64,000 bases of DNA, from positions 1 to 64,000 of the forward strand of contig CAIRSA010000030.1 in the NCBI GenBank assembly GCA_903881085.1, in the 5' to 3' direction. This document shows, piece by piece, positions 16,783-25,941 of this stretch. Position numbers and translations under genes: made by a program. The notes beneath the pieces are model-generated. The model was not told the DNA's origin and searched no databases. It saw nothing but the letters and a program-made list of their open reading frames with translations. Within the stretch, counting starts at the first letter, position 1. Each line of letters begins with the position of its first letter. This stretch comes from an uncultured Acidobacteriia bacterium (lineage in GTDB: Bacteria > Acidobacteriota > Terriglobia > Bryobacterales > Bryobacteraceae).

Positions 16783-17826
16783 CTACTTCCTAACGGATGC
16801 CCTTTGCTGGGAGCGGATGCGGCCCGGAGAGGTTCCGAAGCGACGCTGGATGTGCCTGCTCAAGTGGCACTGGTCGCAAAAGCCCGTTTCCGCGGCAATC
16901 TGCGTCAGCGACAGATCGCTTTCCAGTAGAAGTTGGTACGCCCGGCTTACCCGTAACTGGTCCACATAAGCGGAAAATGTCAGGCCGGTCGCCGTGCGGA
17001 AGAAGCGCATGAAGTAGCTCACGCTCATTTTTAGCATCCGCGCCGCCGCCGGTACGCTCAGAGGCTCGTCGTGGCGAGCAGCCAGGAACTCGAACAGAGG
17101 CGAGAGGCGTCGAAGACGGTCGCGGCGGAATTCGTAATCGCTATGTTCGGCCATGCGGTCCCTGAACGCCTCTTCCAGGACCAGGAGCAGTTCTGCCAGA
17201 GCGGATTTTTGGCGGGCCTGACAAGCCGGATCGCCAGCCGCCTGCATCTGTGCCAGCACCAACCGGCTTAGACAGTCCCACGCCTCGGCCGCGTGCGGAT
17301 CCTTCGACCGGAGGTGCAGGCAGCCGTCCCGCAGGTGACGAAACGGCCGCAGCAACCATAAGTCGCAGGGCAGCGCGCCCGGCGCAGCTACCAGATCCGG
17401 GTAGAAAACAATAACCAGAGCGTGGCGGTCTGGTCCTTCAAAGCTGTCAACGCCATGCAGGCGCAGGTTGTCGATGAGCAGAATGTCGCAAGCATCGAAT
17501 GGCTCCAATTGCTCGCCGATGCGAAAAGCTCCCGAACCGGCGAGCGGACAGAAGATTTCCAGGCGCTCATGCCATGTCATGGGTACGGCGCGGAGACCCG
17601 CTGGAAACTCGTACAACCTCACCGCAAGGGGAAAAGAAGTATCAAGGGCCAGGTGGTAGTGCTTTGCGGAATCCACTCGTTCCAGGATCTCGAACGACTC
17701 ATAGTGCAGACTGGACGCGAGTTCAGGTGGGAGATGCAGTCCAGCGGTGTGGGATTCAGAGTTCCCAATATCGTCAACTGGCAACCGGGAGAGGGTAGTT
17801 TTGTACAACACTTTTGTTAGCTGCAT
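16783..17826 (-). CDS. AraC-family transcriptional regulator
   Basis: The C-terminal 100 residues contain the two helix-turn-helix motifs of AraC proteins (LSVPAAARMLKMSVSYFMRF and LTQIAAETGFCDQCHLSRH). The N-terminal half is a cupin-like ligand domain (LEIFCPLAGSGAFRIGEQLE). I place the start at ATG 17826, giving 347 aa; the frame stays open to 18024, but longer starts would run into the divergent gene starting at 17912. No strong ribosome-binding site separates the candidates (17850 and 17892 are alternatives). It sits between the TonB receptor gene, which follows on the same strand, and the divergent glycosidase operon. It is the obvious candidate activator of one or both in response to a sugar. 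Confidence 0.88.
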   Translation of the reverse strand: MQLTKVLYKTTLSRLPVDDIGNSESHTAGLHLPPELASSLHYESFEILERVDSAKHYHLALDTSFPLAVRLYEFPAGLRAVPMTWHERLEIFCPLAGSGAFRIGEQLEPFDACDILLIDNLRLHGVDSFEGPDRHALVIVFYPDLVAAPGALPCDLWLLRPFRHLRDGCLHLRSKDPHAAEAWDCLSRLVLAQMQAAGDPACQARQKSALAELLLVLEEAFRDRMAEHSDYEFRRDRLRRLSPLFEFLAARHDEPLSVPAAARMLKMSVSYFMRFFRTATGLTFSAYVDQLRVSRAYQLLLESDLSLTQIAAETGFCDQCHLSRHIQRRFGTSPGRIRSQQRASVRK

Positions 17827-17911
17827 TCTACACGAATTGGCACTTCTCCGCATATACTCCAGACAGGATTGATTTCGTGCTGAACGTTCCATTTGCGCCA
17901 GCGAGCATATT

Positions 17912-19363
17912 ATGACAATTCTATTTCGAATTGGGTGGTTGATCGCACCTCTTTGCCTGTTAGGGCAAACCCGCACCACCGTCCGTCCGGCCGATACAGG
18001 CGTCGCGCTGGTGAACCCTGGCATGGGCTGGGCGTTTCATCACTACGACAACAACATCGAACGCTATGGCCTGCACCTGGAGCCGTCCGACACAGTTGAC
18101 GACTTTCCAGGCGCAAGCGTCATCTACCTGCGCCTGGCGTGGTCCTACCTGGAGCCCGAGGAGGGCAAGTTCAACTGGTCCATCGTCGACACGCCAGCCC
18201 AACGGTGGATCGACAAAGGCTTTCAGGTAGCTTTCCGGTTTACTTGCGCGGAGTCCAATCCGAAGCAGCCCTACGCCACACCGAAGTGGGTGCAAGATGC
18301 CGGCGCCAAGGGCTATCACTTCGCCAGGGGGAAAGGCATTGACGCAGGCAGTCCCATGTGGGAGCCGGACTACAACGACCCCATCTTCCTGGAAAAGCTC
18401 GACCATTTCCTAGCCGCGGCCGCGGCGCGCTATGACGGCAAGCCCGAAGTTGCATTCATCGACGTGGGCTCTTTTGGAGTCTGGGGCGAGGGCCACACCG
18501 AGTCATCCACCAAGCTTCCCTATGATGCTCGCACCATCAAGACGCATTTGGACCTGCACAAGAAACACTTCAAGAAAACTCTGCTGGCGGCCAATGATGA
18601 CTTCTCCAATCACGGTCGCGGGCTTGAGACCTTGCACTACGCACGCGAACTCGGGATGACGCTACGCGACGACAGCATTCTGGTGAATTGTGGAGACAAG
18701 GCCTACCACCACGCTTATCTTGCCGACCTCTTCTGGCCGCAGTTGCCGGTTGTTTTGGAGATGGAACACTACGGCCCCTCCGTGGAGCGCGGCTGCTGGC
18801 AGGATGGCAGTCTGTTCCTGAAGGCGATCGAAGACTACCACGGCGCGTACGCAACTGTACATTGGTATCCGCGCGAGTTCTACCAGAAGAACAAGAAACT
18901 TGTCGACGACATCAACATGCGCCTTGGCTACCGCCTGCAATTGCTGGAAGCCTCGTGGCCAGCAGAGATTGCTCGCGACCAGCCACTGAAGGTTGGTTAC
19001 CGTTGGCGCAACGCCGGGGTATCGCCGTGCTATCCCGGTGGACATCCCGCAATCACGCTCAAGGATGCAAAGGGTGGCATTGTGGGAGTGTTCGTCGACG
19101 AGAGCTTCGAGGTGCGGACGCTGCCAACTGGGCCGCCGGGAAAGGCCTTGCCGGTCGGACGCCAGGAAAAGACATCCAGCCAGGCCGACGGGCCGCTGAT
19201 CTCGTATGCGCTGCCGCCCGATCCGATTCTCAAGCCGGGAACGTACGACGTATTCGTTTCTGTCGGAACCAGAACCGGGACGCCCAAGATCGCCTTGCCG
19301 CTCCCGGACGGTGACGGACACCGGCGGTACAGGCTGGGAAAGATCACAGTGCGAGTAGAATGA
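17912..19363 (+). CDS. Secreted DUF4832 glycosidase-like protein
   Basis: A 483-aa protein with a short signal (MTILFRIGWLIAPLCLLGQ). NPGMGWAFHHYD at residue 34 and the later VGSFGVWGEGH match the DUF4832/DUF4874-type TIM barrels, which resemble GH42/GH-A enzymes; SVIYLRLAWSYLEPEEGKFN is the first barrel strand. The last 120 residues are an Ig-like beta domain (WRNAGVSPCYPGG, PGTYDVFVSVGTRTGTPKI). Function of the family is not established to my knowledge. It is the first gene of a plus-strand operon diverging from the AraC gene; another DUF4832 protein is at 25938-27923. Confidence 0.75.
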   Translation: MTILFRIGWLIAPLCLLGQTRTTVRPADTGVALVNPGMGWAFHHYDNNIERYGLHLEPSDTVDDFPGASVIYLRLAWSYLEPEEGKFNWSIVDTPAQRWIDKGFQVAFRFTCAESNPKQPYATPKWVQDAGAKGYHFARGKGIDAGSPMWEPDYNDPIFLEKLDHFLAAAAARYDGKPEVAFIDVGSFGVWGEGHTESSTKLPYDARTIKTHLDLHKKHFKKTLLAANDDFSNHGRGLETLHYARELGMTLRDDSILVNCGDKAYHHAYLADLFWPQLPVVLEMEHYGPSVERGCWQDGSLFLKAIEDYHGAYATVHWYPREFYQKNKKLVDDINMRLGYRLQLLEASWPAEIARDQPLKVGYRWRNAGVSPCYPGGHPAITLKDAKGGIVGVFVDESFEVRTLPTGPPGKALPVGRQEKTSSQADGPLISYALPPDPILKPGTYDVFVSVGTRTGTPKIALPLPDGDGHRRYRLGKITVRVE

Positions 19364-19378
19364 GATAAACGGAGCAAT

Positions 19379-20980
19379 ATGTCTTTTACAATCGAACCTC
19401 TCGTTAAGCGCTGCCCCCGAACCGGGCGCATTACCGGCATCCGGCGCGATGCCACAATCCCCCGCGTGCTGCTGCCGTTGCTCGGCTTGCTGGCCATCGC
19501 GTGGTTTCTCTTGCGAGTGATTCCCAAGCCCAGCCGTGCAGCGTATCCCTGCCAGCGGATCGCGGCGGGGCTCGGCGCAGGGTTCCTGGTCCAACTGCTT
19601 TCCATCACGGCCGCGATGACCGGCTTTCACTTCCTGCAACGCAGAGGCGGGCGCATCGCAGCCACCTGCCTCGCGGCAGCGCTGTGCACAACCCTCTACG
19701 TGGAACTCGCCGTGAGCGATGAACCCAAAGCTCCCGTGCTTCAGCCCGCCGAGGGGGCCAACCACCCAATCGGCGCGGCCAAAGGCGTCTTCCCCGGACG
19801 CGTCACCTGGGCGCAGGATTTCAATTCCACATCCTGGAACGGCCAGGAAGGCAACTGGTGGGAAGATCGCAACATCAACCAGGCCGCAGTCGATAAGATG
19901 CTCTCGCGCACTTTGCAGAGTCTCGCCGGCGCCACTTCCGACAAAGCTGCATGGGACGTCCTCTTCCGGTCTCACAACAAGGCTGCCGGGCGAGGCGACC
20001 GTGGCTACCGCACCGGTGAACGGATTGTCGTTAAGCTGAACTGCAACGCTGACGCAGGCAAGCCCTGGGACAACAAAGGCTATCCCAGTCCGCCTGTAGT
20101 CTCTGCGCTGCTCCGTCAACTGGTGGAAACCGCCGGCGTGCCGGGTGCCGCCATACTGCTGAGCGACCCGTCGCGAGCCATCGGCGATAACATCTACAAC
20201 AAGGTGCGTTCAATTCCCGGTGCCGGCTACCAGCAGGTCGGCTACGAAGGACAGAGCGGCGCCGACGGTCCGCAGCGCGTCCGCCCGGAGCCTGACATGA
20301 ACGCCGCAATGTGGTTCGACATGCCGGGCGGCAAGCGGCAGGCGCTCTACCTTCCCAGGTCGTTCACCGCCGCGACTTACATGATCAACTTCGGCCTGTT
20401 GCGGCCGCACCGTGTGTTCGGCGTTACGTTGGCAGGCAAGAACCACTTCGGCTCTGTATACGACCCCGAACTGAAGTCCTTCAAGCCCACCGCGCTCCAC
20501 GCCTTCGCACTTTGGGACTACAAGACGCCCAACCACCTGGGCGACCCGCATAGCCACCCGCCATTGGTTGGCCACGCCAACACCGGAGGCAAGACCTTCC
20601 TCTATATCCTCGACGGCCTCTACACCTCCTATAATCAGAGCGCGCCTGTAGTGCGCTGGTCCACGCTCGACAACCGCTGGTTCTCCAGCCTGCTGATGTC
20701 TCAGGACCCGGTGGCGATCGACTCCGTTGGCTACGATCTGATCACCAGCGAGCCGAACTTGACCCGCGGCAACCCCAGCTTCAACGGCAATGCGGACAGC
20801 TACCTGCACGAAGAAGCGTTGGCCGGCTCACCGCCCTCGAAGGCGAATTACTACGTTGAGAACAACGGGAAAGCGCTGCAGTCGCTGGGCGTACACCAGC
20901 ACTGGAATAACGGTACCGAAAAGAAATACTCGCGCAACCTCGGCCGCCCGCAAGGCATCGAGCTGGTGCAACTGCGGTAG
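19379..20980 (+). CDS. Membrane-anchored DUF362 protein
   Basis: 533 aa. Two or three hydrophobic segments occupy residues about 22-110 (VLLPLLGLLAIAWFLLRVIP; GFLVQLLSITAAMTGF; TCLAAALCTTLYVELA), so the N-terminus is likely inserted in the inner membrane. The remainder resembles DUF362: GERIVVKLNCNADAG near 215 and MINFGLLRPHRVFGVTLAGK near 330, then DPVAIDSVGYDL near 445. GGAGCAAT precedes the ATG by a good distance, and only 15 bp separate it from the DUF4832 gene. A role in redox chemistry or assembly for the extracellular enzymes is possible but unproven. Confidence 0.75.
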   Translation: MSFTIEPLVKRCPRTGRITGIRRDATIPRVLLPLLGLLAIAWFLLRVIPKPSRAAYPCQRIAAGLGAGFLVQLLSITAAMTGFHFLQRRGGRIAATCLAAALCTTLYVELAVSDEPKAPVLQPAEGANHPIGAAKGVFPGRVTWAQDFNSTSWNGQEGNWWEDRNINQAAVDKMLSRTLQSLAGATSDKAAWDVLFRSHNKAAGRGDRGYRTGERIVVKLNCNADAGKPWDNKGYPSPPVVSALLRQLVETAGVPGAAILLSDPSRAIGDNIYNKVRSIPGAGYQQVGYEGQSGADGPQRVRPEPDMNAAMWFDMPGGKRQALYLPRSFTAATYMINFGLLRPHRVFGVTLAGKNHFGSVYDPELKSFKPTALHAFALWDYKTPNHLGDPHSHPPLVGHANTGGKTFLYILDGLYTSYNQSAPVVRWSTLDNRWFSSLLMSQDPVAIDSVGYDLITSEPNLTRGNPSFNGNADSYLHEEALAGSPPSKANYYVENNGKALQSLGVHQHWNNGTEKKYSRNLGRPQGIELVQLR

Positions 20981-20999
20981 CGCGCTGGGAGAGTGATTC

Positions 21000-21533
21000 A
21001 TGCGAGCGAAAGACCTGTGTGTCGCGGCCTTGATTTTCGCAGCATCCGCTCACGCCGCCAGCGGGCGGACCGAATTGGCGCAAGGCTGGAAACTCCGGTC
21101 CATGTCTCCACGCGCGGCACTCGATGCGCCGTTACTCAAAGAAGCGGCAGGCTCGCAGGCGAACGGTGAATGGATGCCGGTGGCCCGGATGCTTGCGATG
21201 GTGCACGACGTCCTGCTTGCTGCCGGTCGCGTCATCGCACGCACCAACGCGCTGACCGATATCGAACGCCGCGTTGCCTTCCCGGACGCGAAACTGACCG
21301 TGCAAGTGAAGGACGGCGCACTTTCCATCACCACCGACAAGTTCGCCCGCACTGTGACGCTCGAAGGCGACGCGAACGGCGAGCAGTCGGGCTGGCTTTT
21401 TGAAGACAACTACTTTGACCTGATGCCCGGTGAGGTCAAGACTGTTCGAATTCTGGGCAACCACTCGCAGGGCCGCGTCACTGTCAAGCCCTGGTATTCG
21501 CCACACAGCGCCTCGGTGCCCTGGCGGCGCTGA
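21000..21533 (+). pseudogene. Internally deleted GH2 beta-mannosidase-like remnant
   Basis: The 177-aa frame has a signal peptide (MRAKDLCVAALIFAASAHAA) and then TELAQGWKLRSMS...GEWMPVARMLAMVHDVLLAAG, which looks like the start of a GH2 beta-mannosidase (W..P..VPGTVH..L...G). It then jumps to TDKFARTVTL...GWLFEDNYFDLMPGEVKTVRI, which is the family's C-terminal Ig-like domain. The catalytic barrel, normally several hundred residues, is absent while the frame is kept. GGAGAG precedes the ATG and the gene sits snugly in the operon, so a small secreted two-piece protein may still be made, but it cannot be a mannosidase. Confidence 0.6.
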
Positions 21534-21542
21534 CACGAGAGC

Positions 21543-23738
21543 ATGAATACTCAAAATTTATATATGAAAGAAACAATCCACATCGCCTGGATGCTCTGTG
21601 CGCTCCTGGGTTTTCCAGCACTTTCTTCGGCGGAGACCGTCAGGCTTTACTTTGATCCAGCGACACCGCAGATCGCCTTCTCTGCCCGCGACATCAAAGC
21701 CGCTTTGGAAAAGCGAAATCACATCGTCCAATCCCATTATCTCTCCGCACTTCGAAGGAATGATTCCGGGAAAAAGATCGTCCTCGCCGTCTCCACTGAC
21801 AAACTTGCCGCCTCCACTCTCTCTGCCCAGGGTGGCAAACCTGTCGCCGGTTTGGGCATTCAAGCCTACGCACTTCGCACCACAACCAAGCCCGACTTGA
21901 GTTATTGGGTGCTGGGAGGTGATGCCGCCGGTGCGATGTATGGCGGACTGCAACTCGCCGAGAATATTTCATCCAACGGATTCGGCGGCAGCTTCGACCG
22001 TGAAGAATCACCCTTATTGTTGTACCGGGGAATGAAACTGAACCTTCCGCTGGATAGACGAATTCCCACCTATGTCGGCAGGTGGACTTCCAATTCAGCC
22101 AAGAAGGCCATCCCGCATGTTTGGGATATGACGTTTTGGAAGACGTTGATCGATCAGCAGGCGCGGAACCGCTACAACGTACTCTCGGTATGGGTTCATC
22201 ACCCCTTCCCTGCGCTGGTAAAGTTGCCTGATTATCCCAAAGTATCCTTGCAGAGGATTGAAGGGTTTGACGGCTTTGTAAAAGAGCTGGATCACAATCA
22301 GCGCGTCGCATTCTGGAAGGAAGTGATGAGGTATTCCCACGATCGCGGCATGAAGTTCTATTTCTTCAACTGGAATATCCACCTCGAACATGCGAAAGAT
22401 CAATATCCCGCCATTACACAAGATCCAAAAAACAGCACCACCATCGACTACATGTACAAAAGCATGCGGGCGCTTCTGGAAACCTATCCGGAGCTTGACG
22501 GATTCGGCATTACCGCCGGAGATGGAATGCACGGCACCCAGGAGGAAAACACGCAATGGACGTGGAATGCCATGGGTAAAGCGGTGAAGGACTATTTGAG
22601 CGAGAACCCGTCAAGGAAGTTCAACCTGATTCATCGCAGTGTGGGGTCTTCACCGGAGACATGGAACACAATGTACGCACCGCTCAAAGAAGTTCGGAAC
22701 GCCACCACGAACTTTTCAGCGAAATATGCGATGGCCCATATGTATTCCACCACCACTCCGAAATGGACAGGGAATATTGAAAGCGTAAGCAAGCTTGGTG
22801 CGAAGACATGGCTCACCCTCCGCAATGACGATTACTTTTATTTCAACTGGGGAGATCCCAAATTTGTTCGTGATTTCATTGCTGCTATCCCGCGCAAGGA
22901 ATCCGTGGTTGGCATGTATATCGGGATCGACGGGTATAATCCAAGCCGGACCTATTTGTACAAAAATGAATCCCGGAATGGGCAGCTTGAAGTCGAACGC
23001 AGATGGTATATGGAAATGTTGTGGGGGCGGCTTTCTTACAATCCCGGGATTGGTGACGATGTGTTCAAGAACTTGCTGGCGAAGCGCTATCCAAAGGTCT
23101 CCGGCGGGGACCTTTTTGAGGCATGGGCTTTGGCCTCCCGGCCACTGCCCAAGGTCACCGAACTCGTAATGGCCAAATGGAATTTGGATTTTCATTGGTA
23201 TCCAGAAGCCTGCTGGAGCGATCCGGGCAGAGGCACCGGGTTTAGAACTATTGACGGGTTTGCAAACGATACCACTGTTGCAAAGGGGTCGAGTCTTTGT
23301 GATATCGCCACTTCGGCGGCGGGCGAATGCAAAGGCAGGAAGACCTCATACGTGGTTGCCGATGAAATGCAAGCGGATGCCAGGAAGGCACTTTCTTTGA
23401 TCGGGACAATGCAAAGCGGCGGGAATGCCGATCTGGAAGTCGCCATTCACAATGTCAAACAGATGGCAGATCTCAGCGCTTACTATGCCCACAAAGTTCG
23501 TGGCGCCACATATAAGAAGGCTGGACAACGCGATAAGGCAAGGGCGGAAATGGCCAAAGCTTACTGCTGGTGGATGGCCTACAGCCGATCGATGGACACC
23601 ATGTACCATGCGGATTCCTTTCGAAACCTGTCGATTGCTCCCGACTGGAAATTTGCCGACGCGGCTGTCTTGAAGGAATATACGGACTTGGGAGGCGTGG
23701 GAATACCCGATTGCAATGCAACTCCAAAACTCGACTGA
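21543..23738 (+). CDS. Glycosidase-like paralogue 1 (unassigned family)
   Basis: A 731-aa secreted protein (leader ...WMLCALLGFPALSSAE). Residues about 25-140 look like the small alpha/beta domain found before the barrel in GH20/GH67/GH115 enzymes (GDAAGAMYGGLQLAENI). A barrel follows with YRGMKLNLPLDRR, RYNVLSVWVHHPFPALVKLP and GFGITAGDGMHG, then WGRLSYNPG and a helical C-terminus. It shares these landmarks with the proteins at 23716-25941 and 27935-30109. At the GITxGE position of the other two this copy has Asp (GITAGDG). The DNA looks visibly less G+C-rich than its neighbours, suggesting separate acquisition. Function unknown; a uronic-acid or amino-sugar glycosidase is possible. Confidence 0.7.
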   Translation: MNTQNLYMKETIHIAWMLCALLGFPALSSAETVRLYFDPATPQIAFSARDIKAALEKRNHIVQSHYLSALRRNDSGKKIVLAVSTDKLAASTLSAQGGKPVAGLGIQAYALRTTTKPDLSYWVLGGDAAGAMYGGLQLAENISSNGFGGSFDREESPLLLYRGMKLNLPLDRRIPTYVGRWTSNSAKKAIPHVWDMTFWKTLIDQQARNRYNVLSVWVHHPFPALVKLPDYPKVSLQRIEGFDGFVKELDHNQRVAFWKEVMRYSHDRGMKFYFFNWNIHLEHAKDQYPAITQDPKNSTTIDYMYKSMRALLETYPELDGFGITAGDGMHGTQEENTQWTWNAMGKAVKDYLSENPSRKFNLIHRSVGSSPETWNTMYAPLKEVRNATTNFSAKYAMAHMYSTTTPKWTGNIESVSKLGAKTWLTLRNDDYFYFNWGDPKFVRDFIAAIPRKESVVGMYIGIDGYNPSRTYLYKNESRNGQLEVERRWYMEMLWGRLSYNPGIGDDVFKNLLAKRYPKVSGGDLFEAWALASRPLPKVTELVMAKWNLDFHWYPEACWSDPGRGTGFRTIDGFANDTTVAKGSSLCDIATSAAGECKGRKTSYVVADEMQADARKALSLIGTMQSGGNADLEVAIHNVKQMADLSAYYAHKVRGATYKKAGQRDKARAEMAKAYCWWMAYSRSMDTMYHADSFRNLSIAPDWKFADAAVLKEYTDLGGVGIPDCNATPKLD

Positions 23739-25941
23739 TCACCATTCAAACCGGCGGCTTTCCAGCCGTTCAATCAGCATCATCCACATCCTGGGTCAGC
23801 CCCTCAGGCTCATGGGTACAGTCCTACTATGCTGTGCCACATCCTTGCCTGCGGCGGAAGTCACAATCGCAGCACCCGGCTCACCCATGCTGCGTTTTTC
23901 CCTCGGCAAGCTTGAATCCGCTCTCAAACAGCGAGGAGATGCGGCGAAACGAATGCCACCCGATGGCTCTTCTGCCCGGCCGGATATAGTGGTGCTAACA
24001 TCGGCCGGCGTGGCAATGACTCCAGGCCCGGAAGGCTTCCGTCTTGCCACGCGTGGCGGCCGATTGGCTATCACCGGGGGCGACGAACGAGGCGCGATGT
24101 ACGGCGTGCTGGATGTGGCGGAGCAGATCCGCATGGGCACGCCCTGGAACAAGATCAAGGAACGCACAGTGAAGGCGCAGTTCCCGTTTCGCGCCATCAA
24201 GTTCAATCTGCCTTGGGCCGCATACCGCACCAGCCCGGCCATTGAGCAGCACGATGCCACCTGCCGCGATCTCAAATTCTGGGAAGCCTTCCTCGACATG
24301 ATGGCGGAGAATCGCTTCAACGTGCTCACGCTATGGAGCCTGCATCCCTTCCATTACATGATTCGATCGAATAGCTTTCCGGAGGCTTCCCCGTTCACTA
24401 CAGCTGAACTTGCTGAGTGGCAGATCCTGTGGCGCGGCATCTTCGCCATGGCGAAGGAGCGGGGCATTGAGACATATCTGATCAACTGGAATATCTTTGT
24501 TTCCCCGGAGTTCGCCCGTGCCCACAATGTCGCACGTTGGAGCGAAAACTGGCGGCATATTGGCTCGGACGCCGAAAACAATGAAATCGTCGTCCGCTAT
24601 ACGAGAGAAGTGGTAACGCAGGTGCTCGATGAGTATCCCGATCTCACAGGGTTAGGTATTACGCTGGGCGAACAGATGGGCGGCATGGCACCGGACCAGC
24701 GGCGCGCCTGGCTGGACCGGACCGTCTTCGCAGGAATTGCCGACGCCAAGCGTCCGGCGAAGTTCATCTACCGCGCGCCGCTTTCCGCCGACTTGAAGTC
24801 CGGCGGCACCACGAGCGAAGAAAACGACCGCCGGACGCGGGCCCAGATCGAGAGCCTAACCAAGAACATCGCCGGGCCGGTCTATGTCGAGTTCAAGCAC
24901 AACTGGTCGCACGCCTATTCCTCGCCCGAGTTGTTCATTGTCCACGGCGGCAAACTCTCGGATGCCTATTGGAATCCCGCGCCGACCCGCCATAAAGTTG
25001 TGTGGACAATGCGCAACGAAGACATGTACGTCCTGCGTTGGGGCCAACCCGACTTCGTGCGGGCCTTTGTGAAGAACCAGTCCAAGGACTACGTGGGCGG
25101 GGCCATCATCGGCTCCGAGTGTTACATCCCGGCACTCGACTACATCACAGCGCCAGGGCCGCACAAGAATTGGCGCTTTGCATTCGAGCGGCAATGGCTC
25201 TTCTACGCGGTGTGGGGACGCCTGCTTTACGACGCGGCGACGCCCGATAGTGTTTTTGCCTCGCTGCTTGCCGAACGCTTCGGCGTTGGTCTGGGCGATG
25301 ACCTGTTGCAGGCGTGGAAACTGGCCAGCCAGATGCCGCTCCATTTCGCTTCGTTCCATAAGGGCACGTGGGATGGCTCGCTTTATACGGAGGGCTTTTC
25401 GTCGTGGATTGATAAGGATGACGGGGCGCGTACCTTCTTCGATATCGACTCGTTCATCAAGCATCCGGTGCTTGACACGAAGCGCTACATCAACATTGCC
25501 GATTTCGTGAACGCCGGCGGCGTTGCCGGGCCTGGAAAACTCTCGCCGCTCGCTCTCGCGGCGCAACTCGACCGCGATGCCTCGGAAGCGTCGAAACGGG
25601 TGGCCGTCATTCGCGCCAGGAAGACACCGTCGCCCACACTGGAATGCGAACTGACGGACATCGAAGCGTGGGCCGCCTACGGTAGCTACTTTGCTGAGAA
25701 ACTGCGCGCGGGCGTGGCTCTGGCCACTGCGCGCGCGAAGAACGACGCGAAGCAGCAGGCTGTCGCCATCGCTGCCCTGGAGAGGGCCTTGGTTCATTGG
25801 AAGCGCCTGGCCGAACTGGGCGTAAAATTCAACAAGATGCCGGTTCTGTCGAACTCGAAAGAGCCTTTTTCCTGGGCGTCGCTGATGCCAGCGGTGCAGA
25901 CAGATATTGAGATTGCCCAGAAAGCACTTGTGAAAAGATGA
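23716..25941 (+). CDS. Glycosidase-like paralogue 2 (unassigned family)
   Basis: 741 aa as read from 23716, overlapping the end of paralogue 1 by 23 bp; an internal ATG at 23812 would begin directly with the hydrophobic leader MGTVLLCCATSLPAAE but lacks a clear ribosome-binding site. The same layout is seen: GGDERGAMYGVLDVAEQI in the N-terminal domain, AIKFNLPWAAYRT opening the barrel, RFNVLTLWSLHPFHYMIR, INWNIFVSPEFARAHN, GLGITLGEQMGG, VVWTMRNEDMYVLRWGQPD, and VWGRLLYDA. The Glu of GITLGE is a candidate catalytic acid by analogy with GH20/GH67. It overlaps the following gene by 4 bp. No CAZy family is assigned. Confidence 0.7.
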   Translation: MQLQNSTDHHSNRRLSSRSISIIHILGQPLRLMGTVLLCCATSLPAAEVTIAAPGSPMLRFSLGKLESALKQRGDAAKRMPPDGSSARPDIVVLTSAGVAMTPGPEGFRLATRGGRLAITGGDERGAMYGVLDVAEQIRMGTPWNKIKERTVKAQFPFRAIKFNLPWAAYRTSPAIEQHDATCRDLKFWEAFLDMMAENRFNVLTLWSLHPFHYMIRSNSFPEASPFTTAELAEWQILWRGIFAMAKERGIETYLINWNIFVSPEFARAHNVARWSENWRHIGSDAENNEIVVRYTREVVTQVLDEYPDLTGLGITLGEQMGGMAPDQRRAWLDRTVFAGIADAKRPAKFIYRAPLSADLKSGGTTSEENDRRTRAQIESLTKNIAGPVYVEFKHNWSHAYSSPELFIVHGGKLSDAYWNPAPTRHKVVWTMRNEDMYVLRWGQPDFVRAFVKNQSKDYVGGAIIGSECYIPALDYITAPGPHKNWRFAFERQWLFYAVWGRLLYDAATPDSVFASLLAERFGVGLGDDLLQAWKLASQMPLHFASFHKGTWDGSLYTEGFSSWIDKDDGARTFFDIDSFIKHPVLDTKRYINIADFVNAGGVAGPGKLSPLALAAQLDRDASEASKRVAVIRARKTPSPTLECELTDIEAWAAYGSYFAEKLRAGVALATARAKNDAKQQAVAIAALERALVHWKRLAELGVKFNKMPVLSNSKEPFSWASLMPAVQTDIEIAQKALVKR

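Noticed and set aside
18662..20119. Minus-strand open frame of 485 codons
   Set aside because: It lies opposite the DUF4832 and DUF362 genes and crosses their junction; no recognisable motif.
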